The position numbers and the translations under genes were made by a program. A stretch of 64,000 bases of DNA. It comes from CAMDMI01 sp044379485. GTDB lineage: Bacteria > Bacteroidota > Bacteroidia > Cytophagales > Flexibacteraceae. Below, piece by piece: positions 42,443 through 52,349 of this stretch; position 1 is the first letter of the stretch, and each line of letters starts with the position of its first letter. The stretch is from contig JBIPOE010000001.1 in assembly GCA_044379485.1 (NCBI GenBank), positions 1 to 64,000 of the forward strand, written 5' to 3'. Below the pieces are notes generated by a model. That model had not been told where the DNA came from, ran no database searches, and saw only the letters and a program-made list of their open reading frames with translations.

Positions 42443-43399
42443 TTATTCCCACTTACTTTGTAAAAGTGCTTTATTCGGTAGTTTAGTTTGATAATCTGCT
42501 ACTAAAGTAGGTGATAAAGTTCTATTTAATGCATATTCTACAACTGTATCGTCTTTTCCTTTGCAAAGCAGAATTCCTATGCTTGGATTTTCATTAGGTT
42601 TACGAATATCACGATCCAAGGCTTCGAGATAAAAATTAAGTTGACCCAAATGTGCAGGTTTAAAATTTTCCATTTTTAATTCTATTGCAATGATGCAATT
42701 CAAGCTTCGGTTGTAAAACACAAGATCTATTGCAAAGTCCTGATTTCCAGCCTGAATGGGATACTCTTCTCCCATAAATGCGAAATCACGCCCGAACTCC
42801 AATAAAAATTTGGTTATATTTTTGAAAATGCCTTTTCTCAGATCTTTTTCTTGATGAGGTTCTGGTAGATGAAGTAATTCTAAAACATAAGTATCTTTAA
42901 ATGTGCTGGTTATGTTTTGGGGTAAAATGCTTGCTGCTGCTGATATTTTTGTATTTCCGATCATAACTCTTTCGAAATAAGAAGAGTTGATTTGACGGTC
43001 TAGTTCACGGACTGTCCATTTTTCTTTTCTAGTGAACATTAGATAAAACTCTTTTTCCTCCATCGTTTTGCAGGGTAAAATTAACTTATGATGGGACCAA
43101 CTCAATTCTCGCGACAGTGTAGCGAGTTTTTCATTTCCCTTGTAAGTCTCATAAAATTGTTTCATCCGCCAAATATTTTGAGAAGAAAATCCTTTCATAT
43201 TGGGTTCAGAGCGTTGTATGAAATCTGCCAATTCTTTTACTACAGATTTTCCCCACACTTTAGCCTCCACCTGAGCACTAACATAAGCCCCAATATGCCA
43301 GTAAAGTGAAACTAATTCTTTGTTAACAGCTTGGTAGGCACGCTCTTTTGCTGAGGATATGAGTTGAGAAATATGGATAAATTGTTGCTCAAGTTCCAT
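42443..43399 (-). CDS. DUF1016/YhcG-type PDDEXK nuclease-domain protein
   Basis: A 318-residue protein of the YhcG family. The N-terminal helical domain contains YWHIGAYVSAQVEAKVWGKSVVKELA and the SPNMKGFSSQNIWRMKQFY-like NMKGFSSQNIWRM segment; the C-terminal PDDEXK nuclease core has DFAIDLVFYNRSLNCIIAIE, then the LKM-x-FKP-x-HLGQLNFYLEALD strand-helix with Asp, Glu (IELK) and Lys. Such proteins often flank restriction-modification or defence genes; here it stands alone next to nadE. Start ATG 43399. Confidence 0.9.
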   Translation of the reverse strand: MELEQQFIHISQLISSAKERAYQAVNKELVSLYWHIGAYVSAQVEAKVWGKSVVKELADFIQRSEPNMKGFSSQNIWRMKQFYETYKGNEKLATLSRELSWSHHKLILPCKTMEEKEFYLMFTRKEKWTVRELDRQINSSYFERVMIGNTKISAAASILPQNITSTFKDTYVLELLHLPEPHQEKDLRKGIFKNITKFLLEFGRDFAFMGEEYPIQAGNQDFAIDLVFYNRSLNCIIAIELKMENFKPAHLGQLNFYLEALDRDIRKPNENPSIGILLCKGKDDTVVEYALNRTLSPTLVADYQTKLPNKALLQSKWE

Positions 43400-43423
43400 T
43401 TTTAGGTGATTATTTTACTTAAA

Positions 43424-45223
43424 CTATATGGATAAAATAGGATACCGTCCCCCACTTTTTGGGTCAATGTTGAACCGATCCAAATGAAAAGAAGGAGCCA
43501 TTCGTTCCCGTTTCCATTGACTTCGTTTCCACATCGATACAAACTTTTGAATTTGGGCTTGCAGATATTCTGCCTTTTCCTTTCTGGTCACTAACAGAAA
43601 AAGAAGAGTTTCTTCAGGGCTTTTTCTTTGACCAATCAGCTGGATTTCAATAGCTTCCAATAAATCGTATGGCATCAGATCGCCCTCGTCAGTTTGTTTT
43701 GAGGATTGAGGTCTGAGTTCCGCAGTTGGTGATTGTTCAATGATAAATTGTAAACTTGAATAGCCTAGTTTTTCTTTTGCCCAAACCAACCATTGCCGCA
43801 CAAAATGCTTGCTTACACCTGCGATTGGGGCCAAACTTCCGGCAGTGTCGCCATCCATAGTGCAATATCCAACATCACCTTCGCTGCGGTTGCTTGTAGT
43901 TATTAACAAAAAGTTGAAAGTGTTAGCGAGCATCCAAATGCCTGGGGCCCTTGTTCTGGCTTGAATATTTTGCAGTACAAGATCATCAGTTTTCCAATCC
44001 AATTTTCTGCCCAATGCGTTTTCGGTTAGGGTTGTATATCCGGAAAGTAAAGAGTCAATTTCCCAACTTATATATTGAGCGCCAATTTCCTGAGCCACCT
44101 TTTCAGCAGCATTCCTGGTTACCGGTCCAGAGTTTTCGGTGCCTTGATATACACAAATTAAAATTTGATTGACCCAATCATGAATGTTTGCACCTTTCAA
44201 TTCAAAGCCTAGTTTTTGCTCAATTGCTTGTTTTGAAAGTTGTTTGGAAGCCCTTTTGAGCATCTCAGCTACCATTATTGCGCAAGTAGCAGAATCGGCA
44301 CCACCTGATAGTGAAAGGGCAAAACCTTTGCTTTTTGATTTTCTAAGATAATCCAGCAATGCAAGGCTAACCGCATCTGTAAAGTCCTCAAATTCATCTT
44401 CATTGACTGGTTCAATTGCTTTAAATGCAGGTTTATCAAAGTTGATTTCAAAAATTTCCAGTGTAGTTTCCTGCATGGAAAACCGTTTTGAAGCAAATCC
44501 AATTTCACCATCTGAGCCAAATAGAATTTCGCCATCAAAAATCAACCTTCCCGATTCGTTTCCTAAAAGGTTGGTATAAAGGTAGTATGCGTCATTTTTT
44601 CCTTTTAAACTGGTAATTAAATCATGCCGTTCTGCTTGCTTTCCTCTTGCATAATTGGAAGCTGAAGCATTTAAAATCAGGTCAGCATCCCTTGCTGCAC
44701 CTGTTACGGCTGGTCTTTTTTCCGGGTGCCAGGCATCTTCACAGATTTCAAATCCAAGTGTTAAACCATTGAATTCCAATGTAAAATCTCCAATGGGGCA
44801 TTCATCATTTCCAACAGTAATTATTTCTGTTGTATTTGCTGGCCAGGGTTCAAACCATCTGGGTTCATAAAAAACGCCGGATTTAGGTAGAATTTGTTTG
44901 GCATATAAGCCTTTCAATTGCCCATTGTAGCACAATGCCAGTGTATTATAGCTGATACCTTTATGTGAAAATGGCAATCCGATTGCAATGAAAATATTCT
45001 GGCTAAGTGGTAAAACTTGCTGAACCAATACTTCTCTGGCCTTTTCCAGCACCCAGGGCATCAAAAAATAATCTTCACATCCATAGCCTGAAACGGAAAG
45101 TTCTGGCAATAATATAAGATTGGCTTTTTTGCTTTTTGCTTGATTGACAGCAGATTCTATGCGATTGAAATTACCAATCCAGTCAAGCGGGGTTTGGTTG
45201 AGAGCGGCAGCAGCTATGATCAT
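43424..45223 (-). CDS. nadE: Glutamine-dependent NAD+ synthase
   Basis: A 599-residue two-domain enzyme making NAD+ from deamido-NAD+, ATP and glutamine. The nitrilase-type glutaminase domain (1 to about 260) has the Glu in LLPELSVSGYG and the nucleophile Cys in GFEICEDAWHPEKRP. The synthetase domain from about 290 has the PP-loop SGGADSATCAIMVAE and NIQARTRAPGIWMLANTFNFL with the later TTSNRSEGDVGYCTMDGD. The size and second domain end (KRERMAPSFHLDRFNIDPKSGGRYP) fit the fused bacterial form. Single gene. Confidence 0.95.
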   Translation of the reverse strand: MIIAAAALNQTPLDWIGNFNRIESAVNQAKSKKANLILLPELSVSGYGCEDYFLMPWVLEKAREVLVQQVLPLSQNIFIAIGLPFSHKGISYNTLALCYNGQLKGLYAKQILPKSGVFYEPRWFEPWPANTTEIITVGNDECPIGDFTLEFNGLTLGFEICEDAWHPEKRPAVTGAARDADLILNASASNYARGKQAERHDLITSLKGKNDAYYLYTNLLGNESGRLIFDGEILFGSDGEIGFASKRFSMQETTLEIFEINFDKPAFKAIEPVNEDEFEDFTDAVSLALLDYLRKSKSKGFALSLSGGADSATCAIMVAEMLKRASKQLSKQAIEQKLGFELKGANIHDWVNQILICVYQGTENSGPVTRNAAEKVAQEIGAQYISWEIDSLLSGYTTLTENALGRKLDWKTDDLVLQNIQARTRAPGIWMLANTFNFLLITTSNRSEGDVGYCTMDGDTAGSLAPIAGVSKHFVRQWLVWAKEKLGYSSLQFIIEQSPTAELRPQSSKQTDEGDLMPYDLLEAIEIQLIGQRKSPEETLLFLLVTRKEKAEYLQAQIQKFVSMWKRSQWKRERMAPSFHLDRFNIDPKSGGRYPILSI

Positions 45224-45349
45224 TATTGATTAATATCGGCTTGCAAATTCATAAATCGTTTTGAGCTTTCGACGTTTTTATTTTCTGGCAGTAGAATGTT
45301 AATGGAATCAATAATTGCCATTAATTTGCCCCACTTTAGAATACACCAA

Positions 45350-46312
45350 ATGAGTTTGAGAAAAGATAAAATCCTTGTTACTGGCGCTTGTGGCCAGTTG
45401 GGTTCGGAGTTGGTAGAAGAGCTTTGGAAGATTTATGGAGAGGGGCAGGTTTTGGCAACTGATTTGATTGATCCAAAGTCGGAAATTTTGAAATCCGGGC
45501 CATTTGAAAAGATAAATGTACTTGACAAAGAAGGACTTGGGCAGCTTGTCAATCGTTTTCAACCTACTCAAATCTACCATCTTGCAGCCATTTTATCAGC
45601 AGCTGCAGAGCGAAATCCAGCACTTGCCTGGGATGTGAATATTGCAGGATTTATGAATGTTTTGGATGTCGCAAAATCTGCAAACGAGAAAGTTCATAAA
45701 GTGTATTCCCCAAGTTCTATTGCTGCTTTTGGGCCTCATACGCCTAAAAAGCCTACGCCACAGCATACCATTACCGATCCTACTACGGTTTATGGAATCA
45801 CCAAGCTGGTAGGGGAGAGGTTGGCCGATTATTACTTTCTCCATTTTGGTTTGGATGTGCGTAGCATTCGCTACCCGGGATTAATTAGTTATAAAACTGC
45901 ACCAGGTGGAGGCACGACAGATTATGCTGTTGATATTTTTTATAAGGTAATTCAAAATAAGTCGTTTACGTCTTTTCTTGGGCCAGATACAGCCCTTCCT
46001 ATGATGTATATGCCTGATGCTTTGCGTGGTACACTGGAATTGATGGAGGCCGATGCATCCAATATTACAATTCGATCGGCTTACAATCTGAACGCAATGA
46101 GTTTTACTCCACAGCAACTCGCAGATGAAATTAAAAAGCAGTTTGGTGATTTTGAATTGAAATATGAAACCGATTTCAGGCAGCAAATAGCAGATTCATG
46201 GCCTAACGATCTGGATGATTCTGTTGCCAGACAGGATTGGGGTTGGAAGCACAAATTCGGTCTTGAAGAAATGGTAGCCGACATGTTGAAAAACGTAGCA
46301 ATTTTGGTTTAA
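45350..46312 (+). CDS. tdh: L-threonine 3-dehydrogenase (SDR/GalE-like type)
   Basis: A 320-residue extended SDR enzyme. I start it at ATG 45350 (MSLRKDKILVTGACGQLG); the frame is open to 45296. The Rossmann motif GACGQLG is near residues 11-17, the active site has SPSSIAAFG and YGITKLVGE (Tyr/Lys), and RYPGLISYKTAPGGGTTDYAVDIFY is the hallmark segment of the short-chain threonine dehydrogenases of Flavobacteria. It oxidises threonine to 2-amino-3-ketobutyrate. It ends 4 bp before the convergent ligase. Confidence 0.88.
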   Translation: MSLRKDKILVTGACGQLGSELVEELWKIYGEGQVLATDLIDPKSEILKSGPFEKINVLDKEGLGQLVNRFQPTQIYHLAAILSAAAERNPALAWDVNIAGFMNVLDVAKSANEKVHKVYSPSSIAAFGPHTPKKPTPQHTITDPTTVYGITKLVGERLADYYFLHFGLDVRSIRYPGLISYKTAPGGGTTDYAVDIFYKVIQNKSFTSFLGPDTALPMMYMPDALRGTLELMEADASNITIRSAYNLNAMSFTPQQLADEIKKQFGDFELKYETDFRQQIADSWPNDLDDSVARQDWGWKHKFGLEEMVADMLKNVAILV

Positions 46313-46315
46313 GTT

Positions 46316-47887
46316 TCAGATCAATAGTGTTTTAAGGTAGTCTAAAGTATCAGCCGAATCAACTGTTTTATCTTTTCTCCAGCATATTATTTGGGGAGAT
46401 TTTAGCAGCATTCCTGATTTGTGTCTGCTTGAAACTTGTAATCCTTCAAATTCAATTTCAAAAACGAGTTCAGGTTTTACGGTTCGGACTGGGCCAAATT
46501 TTTCGATTGTGTTTTTTTTAACAAAAGCATCTATTTCTTTGATTTCCAATTGAGAAAGTCCGGTTTTTACTTTTGTAATCGAGGTTAGTTTGGTCCCATC
46601 CCAAAGACCAAGGGTGTATTCTGAAATCAAATCTGGCCCTTTCTGGATGTACATCAGCACGCCGGTAAGCTGCATTGAATCAGGCTTCCAAAATTTCCAG
46701 GTAGATGTTTCAGAATCCATTGGATACATAGAATCCATGCGTTTTAGCAATAATCCACTCGCCATTCTTTTTCTGGCAGAATTGCGGATTGCATCCAACT
46801 CTTTCCATTTGTGAAAAGGAATCGATTCTGAAGGAAATAGGAGTTCTGAATTTGCGTTTTTAATGATCTTTTCCAGAATCTTCCTCCTCTCTGTTAAGGG
46901 GTTAAATCGAATATCAATTCCATTACATTCTAAGATATCAGATACAAAAACTGCAATTGGGGAGTCCTGCAGCTGTTTTTTGCTAAGACTTTTCCTTGCA
47001 TTTCTGGTTTGAAGAACCTGGTTTGGAAGTATTTTTCCATTTTGAAATGGTATTATTTCAGCATCTAAAACCGTCCCATTTTTAAGGTTTAAAGATTGTA
47101 GATTCAATTCAGGAAACTTATCTGTAATTAATTCTTCTGCATGGTTCCAAATCCATATTTTCCCTTCCCTGCAAATGATTTGACATCGCATGCCATCCCA
47201 TTTCCACTCCGAATGCCACAGTTTTTCCTCACCCAGATCCTTTTGATTTTCAACTGGAATTGAAGTGGCAAAGGGAAAAGGTTTGGGGAGGTCATCAACT
47301 TCGCCATTCTCAAAAATGAGTTCTTTCAAAGTGATTTTCACCGGATCCCAATTTTGAGACAAGCAGTGGTTAATTACCAATGGATCTAATGAAAAAGCCT
47401 CAGATATGCCTTGAATGAGTTCTTTTTGTGATATTCCAAATTTCAAACTGCCTGTAATCAACTTGTTGAAAACCAGGCATTCCTTTTGGTTCATTTTTTT
47501 CCATTGGGCGGCAACAAGTTCTTTTTTTGTTTCTTCATCCCTTGTGGAAAGAATCTCCATCAAAACTATCCAATCGGACAACTCGAACTTTTGGTATTCA
47601 ATCGGATTGTTATTTCCAACCAACAATGAAATGGTTTCAACCAAATCGCCAACGATGGCATGGCTTTCTTCAAACAACCAATCGCTAAGACCGGAAATTT
47701 CTGTCGCCAGGCCTTTCAACCATTTGGTATTCAGTGCTTTTTTATTTGTTTTTCCAGTTAAAAGCGCCAGAGCCCAAAGGATATCAACTTCTTCCGAGTT
47801 GTTTAAAAAAGATTTTAAAGCTTCTGCTTTTTGGGAGCTATTGCTGGTTTGATCCAGTTCATGAAACAGAATTGCGAACTTGTTCAA
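46316..47887 (-). CDS. ATP-dependent DNA ligase (damage-response type)
   Basis: A 523-residue ligase with an N-terminal DNA-binding domain (1 to about 200), the adenylation domain with nucleotide-binding Lys 229 in EWKWDGMR (227-234), later GTVLDAEIIPF and EIEFEGLQVSSRHKSGMLLKSP, and an OB-fold C-terminus. This is the architecture of ATP-dependent ligases that accompany a Lhr-like helicase, an exonuclease and a phosphoesterase in a DNA repair cluster; here those partners are absent from the immediate neighbourhood. Replicative NAD-dependent LigA is not in the window. Confidence 0.9.
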   Translation of the reverse strand: MNKFAILFHELDQTSNSSQKAEALKSFLNNSEEVDILWALALLTGKTNKKALNTKWLKGLATEISGLSDWLFEESHAIVGDLVETISLLVGNNNPIEYQKFELSDWIVLMEILSTRDEETKKELVAAQWKKMNQKECLVFNKLITGSLKFGISQKELIQGISEAFSLDPLVINHCLSQNWDPVKITLKELIFENGEVDDLPKPFPFATSIPVENQKDLGEEKLWHSEWKWDGMRCQIICREGKIWIWNHAEELITDKFPELNLQSLNLKNGTVLDAEIIPFQNGKILPNQVLQTRNARKSLSKKQLQDSPIAVFVSDILECNGIDIRFNPLTERRKILEKIIKNANSELLFPSESIPFHKWKELDAIRNSARKRMASGLLLKRMDSMYPMDSETSTWKFWKPDSMQLTGVLMYIQKGPDLISEYTLGLWDGTKLTSITKVKTGLSQLEIKEIDAFVKKNTIEKFGPVRTVKPELVFEIEFEGLQVSSRHKSGMLLKSPQIICWRKDKTVDSADTLDYLKTLLI

Positions 47888-48022
47888 GGCAATTATTAGG
47901 ATTTGTAAAACTAAATGAAAAAATCTGGTCCTTCTTTTAGCCCGGATGGTTTATAAATGACTTTGTTAGCTGGTTTTGTTATTCCTTTGTTTCTGGAAAC
48001 AAATCAGGCCTTAAAAAGATTT

Positions 48023-48030
48023 TAACTTTG
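48023..48030 (+). promoter_or_regulatory. -7 box candidate for the flavoprotein gene
   Basis: TAACTTTG, a perfect TAnnTTTG, 31 bp upstream of the TTG start at 48062. No good -33 TTG at the usual distance. Confidence 0.4.
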
Positions 48031-48061
48031 CTTGATCAGGTAAACCGAGCCGATTATTAAT

Positions 48062-49306
48062 TTGAATTCGCAAGTATTTCAGACAGACGTTTGTATCATA
48101 GGTGCCGGACCAGCTGGGGCGGCAGCAAGTATAACTTTGAGCAAGGCAGGCATTTCCCATTTTTTGGTTGATTCTGCCACCTTTCCCAGACACAAACCTT
48201 GTGGAGATATTTTGACTTCCGGCGTTTTAAGAGCCATGAATGATCTGGATCCCAGTATTTTACAAGAGTTAATAGATAAAAAGCAGGTCAATCCTATTTC
48301 CAATACCCACACTTTTCCGCCCAATGGAAAACCAATCCGGATTGATTATTTGCCGCTTGATGGCAAAGAAAATACACCAGGTTGTTATTCAGTTTCAAGG
48401 TTTGACTACGACATTTTATTTTTAGACCGGATTGAAAAATTTGGATTTGCCACCATCAAACAGGATTGCCGTATTTCTCAAATTAAGGAGCAAGCCGATG
48501 GTATTCAGTTGCTTACAGAAAAAGGGGGAACCATATTGGCAAAGCTTATAATTGTAGCAACCGGTTCAAACAACAATATTCTCAAGCAACTTGGCCTTAG
48601 CCAATCCAAAAGTGAATCTGCCATTGGAATCCGTGCCCATTTCGAGGGTGTTGATTGCAAAATCAATGATTCAGAATTGTATTTGGACTCCAGCATTATG
48701 CCGGGAGGCTTATATATAACACCCTTGCCAGCAGGTAAATTCAATGTAAATCTGGTGGTTTCTATGGATAAAGTAGCGGCAGAAAATCTGAATCTAAAAG
48801 AAAAATTCGATTCCGTAATTCAATCCAATCCAGTCCTTAAAACAAAGTTTGCCCAAGCCAAACGCATAGGAAATTTTGAAGGTTCCATGTTGTTTCTTGG
48901 TTTGAAGCAAAAGGTAATTTCCGGAAATCGCTTTATGATTGCCGGGGATTCTGGCGGATTGATTGATTTTTTTACAGGAAACGGTATTCCTCAAGCCATG
49001 GTGAGTGGAAAAATGGCTGCACAACGAGCAATAGAATCCATTGCTGCTCAGGACTTTTCTAAAGAATTTTTATTGGGATTTGAAAATGCGCTTTATAAAA
49101 AGTTAAATAAAAATTATACAGCTGAAAAGCTCATTTTTCCTTTGCTTCACAAAAGAACCTTCAGCCGTTTTGTTTTGAAGTTTCTCAATTACCTTTCAAA
49201 CCGGCCGCATACCAATGATATGCTCAGAGATTTGCTGTATCAAAAGGATCCGGGCAAAATGGCAAGGAACCCCGGGTTTATGTATAAATTGTTAGTAAAA
49301 AGGTAA
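48062..49306 (+). CDS. Geranylgeranyl-reductase-family FAD-dependent oxidoreductase
   Basis: A 414-residue flavoprotein. The FAD-binding fingerprint CIIGAGPAGAAASITL is at residues about 11-26, then FPRHKPCGDILTSGVLRAM, the family's CGG-type loop, and the second FAD motif AGDSGGLIDFFTGNGIPQAM near 300. Members reduce isoprenoid chains or act as aromatic-ring monooxygenases; pathway unknown. TTG start, the only one that keeps the N-terminal beta-strand. Confidence 0.88.
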   Translation: MNSQVFQTDVCIIGAGPAGAAASITLSKAGISHFLVDSATFPRHKPCGDILTSGVLRAMNDLDPSILQELIDKKQVNPISNTHTFPPNGKPIRIDYLPLDGKENTPGCYSVSRFDYDILFLDRIEKFGFATIKQDCRISQIKEQADGIQLLTEKGGTILAKLIIVATGSNNNILKQLGLSQSKSESAIGIRAHFEGVDCKINDSELYLDSSIMPGGLYITPLPAGKFNVNLVVSMDKVAAENLNLKEKFDSVIQSNPVLKTKFAQAKRIGNFEGSMLFLGLKQKVISGNRFMIAGDSGGLIDFFTGNGIPQAMVSGKMAAQRAIESIAAQDFSKEFLLGFENALYKKLNKNYTAEKLIFPLLHKRTFSRFVLKFLNYLSNRPHTNDMLRDLLYQKDPGKMARNPGFMYKLLVKR

Positions 49307-49423
49307 AAATCGTGGGTACTACATATTAAAGAAGGTTTTGAACTTCTAAATTTTCATGTTGACTCTCTAGGTCTGTTTTTGCAGAGAATTTACCAGTTAT
49401 AACTTGATAATTTTTGATTTTGT

Positions 49424-49900
49424 CTACCCGATTTTTTCTATAAATTCGTCAATTAATATCACATCTCTCAAGTCCTGAGGTCTTCCAGCTCTAACTTTTA
49501 AATCCCTTAAATCCAATAAACCTAATATTGGAATTGGTGTAGATTCAATTGTGCAAATCTTTGACCTTTGAAAACATTCTTCAAAATCAAATGCAAAGTG
49601 GACAATTGTGAGAAATTCAATAGGGCCATCAATTCCAAAAATGAAAGGTTCAGTTTCGGATAAATTATCAAGGAAATCAAGGTCAGTTTGTTCATATCCA
49701 AGTTTTTGAAGAACCGATTTAAGTCTTTGAAAATTCCCTTTATCTGGTTTAATCCAAACATCACTATCGATGGTATTTCGTAGAATTTTATGGAAATTTA
49801 AGGCCAAACCACCTATGACCAAATATGAAAGCTCCTCTTTAGCAGCTAATTGGGCAAATCTCCAAAATTCAGTCGAATGTATTTCCTGTCCTTGTTCCAA
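49424..49900 (-). CDS. Nucleotidyltransferase-fold protein (AbiEii/MNT-like)
   Basis: A 158-residue protein with YLVIGGLALNFHKILRNTID near residues 26-45 followed by SDVWIKPDKGN, the GG-x(n)-DxD pattern of small nucleotidyltransferases, and LLDLRDLKVRAGRPQDLRD near the end. It overlaps the preceding small gene by 32 bp. The pair resembles a type IV/VII toxin-antitoxin unit, with this protein the enzymatic partner. Confidence 0.65.
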   Translation of the reverse strand: MEQGQEIHSTEFWRFAQLAAKEELSYLVIGGLALNFHKILRNTIDSDVWIKPDKGNFQRLKSVLQKLGYEQTDLDFLDNLSETEPFIFGIDGPIEFLTIVHFAFDFEECFQRSKICTIESTPIPILGLLDLRDLKVRAGRPQDLRDVILIDEFIEKIG

Positions 49901-50084
49901 AATAAATCTTTTTACCTTTTGTTAAAATCTGGGCTTCCGTTTCACCAAAGGCTTTGGTATGCCATGTTTTATAGGATTCAAAATATTGCAATATTTGGAG
50001 AGGAGTCCATTCCAATCCCATCAAAATCTGATCGGTATGCGGGTCGTTTGGATGTTTGTAAAAAGTGATTTTTTTCCTTTCCAT
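49869..50084 (-). CDS. Small partner of the nucleotidyltransferase (71 residues)
   Basis: A 71-residue protein beginning MERKKITFYKHPNDPHTDQ, with WTPLQILQYFESYKTWHTKAF, looking like one helical domain. It lies directly upstream of, and overlaps by 32 bp, the nucleotidyltransferase-fold gene, so they are probably an operon. Antitoxin role is inferred from position only. Confidence 0.55.
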   Translation of the reverse strand: MERKKITFYKHPNDPHTDQILMGLEWTPLQILQYFESYKTWHTKAFGETEAQILTKGKKIYFGTRTGNTFD

Positions 50085-50193
50085 GGCGAAAATTAATAGT
50101 TTTTAGTTTTTGAAAGTTAAAAACCTTAAACGAAATACCCTCCTGCTTTTGATATATTAACCTACCTTCAAAATGAAAAAACCACTACAAACT

Positions 50194-51120
50194 TTAAAAT
50201 AACAACTTCAAAGCCATTTCCTGATCGTGGACCAACTGCTCCTTTAATTCTACCAGACCCGAAAATTTCATTTCTTCTCTAATTGGAGAAATAAACTCCA
50301 GGCGAATTGTTTTCCCATACAAATCGCCTTCAAAATCAATAATATGCGTCTCTATTTTGTGGCTCTTTCCATCCACCGTTGGCCTTATCCCAATATTTGT
50401 CATGGACGAATAAGGAACTTTGTCAACCCAGGCTCTTGTCGCATAAACGCCATCAGCTGGAATCAGTTTATTTGGGTCATCAGGATCTAAGTTGGCGGTA
50501 GGAAAACCGATTGTTCTGCCTCTTTTATCTCCCTCCACCACTTTTCCCAAAAGGCTGTAGGGTCTTCCTAAAAAATGTGACGCGGATTCTACAAGGTGAT
50601 TTTTGAGTGCATATCGGATTTTAGTAGCACTTACAGCTATTTGTTCAACTTCTTGTTTTCCAATTTGTTGAATGCTGAATCCATACAATTCTCCAGCTGT
50701 TTTTAGATATTCAATATCGCCCAATCTATCCTTTCCAAATCGGTGATCATAACCTATGATCAACTTTTTGGTGTGGAGCTTTTCAATCAGAATCTGGCTA
50801 ACAAATTCTTCATGTGTGATTTTTGCAAACTTTATGGTAAAGGGTAGAACAAGCAGATAATCAATTCCTTGACAGGCAATCAATTCTATTTTTTCGTTCA
50901 GACTGGTAAGAATCTGGAGTTTTTCCTGGTTGCTTGAAAGTATGTGTCGGGGATGTGGCCAATAGGTTAATAATACAGAAGGCAAACCAAGTTTTTTGGA
51001 TTCCTGAACTACTTTTTGAAGAATTTGATGATGCCCAAGATGAACGCCATCAAACATGCCATCTGTCACCACTGAGCCAATCAGAGCTGGCATTTGGCTC
51101 AATTCGTGAATTACCTGCAT
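50194..51120 (-). CDS. ribF: Bifunctional riboflavin kinase / FAD synthetase
   Basis: A 308-residue RibF making FMN then FAD. The N-terminal nucleotidyltransferase domain has VVTDGMFDGVHLGHHQIL near residues 17-34 (HxGH motif) and IGYDHRFGKDRLGD; the C-terminal kinase domain has VVEGDKRGRTIGFPTANLDPDD near 190-212 and LEFISPIREEMKFSGLVEL. Both domains are complete. It follows hemE by 3 bp on the same strand, so the two form an operon linking flavin and haem biosynthesis. Confidence 0.93.
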   Translation of the reverse strand: MQVIHELSQMPALIGSVVTDGMFDGVHLGHHQILQKVVQESKKLGLPSVLLTYWPHPRHILSSNQEKLQILTSLNEKIELIACQGIDYLLVLPFTIKFAKITHEEFVSQILIEKLHTKKLIIGYDHRFGKDRLGDIEYLKTAGELYGFSIQQIGKQEVEQIAVSATKIRYALKNHLVESASHFLGRPYSLLGKVVEGDKRGRTIGFPTANLDPDDPNKLIPADGVYATRAWVDKVPYSSMTNIGIRPTVDGKSHKIETHIIDFEGDLYGKTIRLEFISPIREEMKFSGLVELKEQLVHDQEMALKLLF

Positions 51121-51123
51121 AAT

Positions 51124-52161
51124 TTAAAGACTTGTGATGTCGAAATTTTGAACGGTTTCTACAAAAAATTTAACCTTTTTTGGGTCTGTATCTGGATAAA
51201 CCCCATGCCCAAGATTTGCAATATACCGTTGTGAACCAAAAGCTTTAATCATTGAAACCGTTTCCTCGTAAATAAATTTGTCTGAGCCATACAAAACGCA
51301 AGGATCTAAATTTCCCTGAAGTGTTTTTCCGTTTCCTATTATACTTCTGCTTTCAACAGGATCCATATTCCAGTCTATACCAATTGCCTGACAATTTAGT
51401 TCAGCCATACTTTTTCTGGCAAAAAATGCCCCTTTTGAAAACAGGGTTACAGGGACATTGGAAATGGCATCTGCTATTTGTTTTAGGTATGGCATTGAAA
51501 AAGTTTCATAGGCCTGAGGTGATAAAATTCCCGCCCATGAATCAAAAACCTGGATTAAATCTGCCCCGGCTTCCACCTGACCTTTTAGGTAGTCAATGGT
51601 AGAATCAGTAATTTTCTGAAGTAATTTGTGGGCTGCAGCTGGTTCTGAAAATAATAGTTTTTTTGATTTGCTAAAAGTCTTGGATCCTCCACCTTCAACC
51701 ATATAACAAAGCAGTGTAAAAGGGGCCCCAGCAAATCCTATCAAAGGTACTCGTCCATTCAATGCTTTTTTTGTAATTCTTATCGCCTCAATCGTGTAAG
51801 CAAAATCGGTGTCTGCTTTTCCAACTCTCAGATCATCAATGTCTTTTATTGTTTCAATGGTTTTTGGGAAATAGGGGCCTTTTTTTTCCTCCATTTCGTA
51901 GCTAAGTCCCATGCCCTCAGCTATTACCAAGATGTCAGAAAAAATAATTGCGGCATCGACTCCCAAAATATCTACAGGTTGAATGGTGACTTCAGCGGCT
52001 TTTTCTGGCGTTTCCACCAATTCTTTAAAACCGGAAAGTGATGCTCTTACTGCCCTGTATTCTGGTAAAATACGGCCAGCTTGCCTCATTAACCAAACTG
52101 GAATCCGTTCAACTTTTTCTCCCCTCGCAGCCCGCAAAAGCAGGTCATTCTTTAAAATCAT
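51124..52161 (-). CDS. hemE: Uroporphyrinogen decarboxylase
   Basis: A 345-residue HemE that decarboxylates uroporphyrinogen III to coproporphyrinogen III in haem synthesis. The signature RIPVWLMRQAGRILPEYR (catalytic Arg) is near residues 20-37, then VDAAIIFSDILVIAE, GFAGAPFTLLCYMVEG and VFDSWAGILSPQAYE. Complete. A TAGTTTTG -7-like box lies only 4 bp upstream of the ATG, so a short leader is possible. Confidence 0.95.
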   Translation of the reverse strand: MILKNDLLLRAARGEKVERIPVWLMRQAGRILPEYRAVRASLSGFKELVETPEKAAEVTIQPVDILGVDAAIIFSDILVIAEGMGLSYEMEEKKGPYFPKTIETIKDIDDLRVGKADTDFAYTIEAIRITKKALNGRVPLIGFAGAPFTLLCYMVEGGGSKTFSKSKKLLFSEPAAAHKLLQKITDSTIDYLKGQVEAGADLIQVFDSWAGILSPQAYETFSMPYLKQIADAISNVPVTLFSKGAFFARKSMAELNCQAIGIDWNMDPVESRSIIGNGKTLQGNLDPCVLYGSDKFIYEETVSMIKAFGSQRYIANLGHGVYPDTDPKKVKFFVETVQNFDITSL

Positions 52162-52349
52162 GACACAAAACTAATCAATATTAAGACTTTTTGCTTTTGT
52201 AAATTTCTAAAATCTAAAACGTATTTCTTTTGTTTTTGGGTTTTTTACCGGAAATATAAAAGCTTATAATGCCTTGAACTATAAGATGATTTGGATAATA
52301 ATTTTCTTTTATTGCCTTTGAATTTCAAACAATCAAAAAACCAATATTT

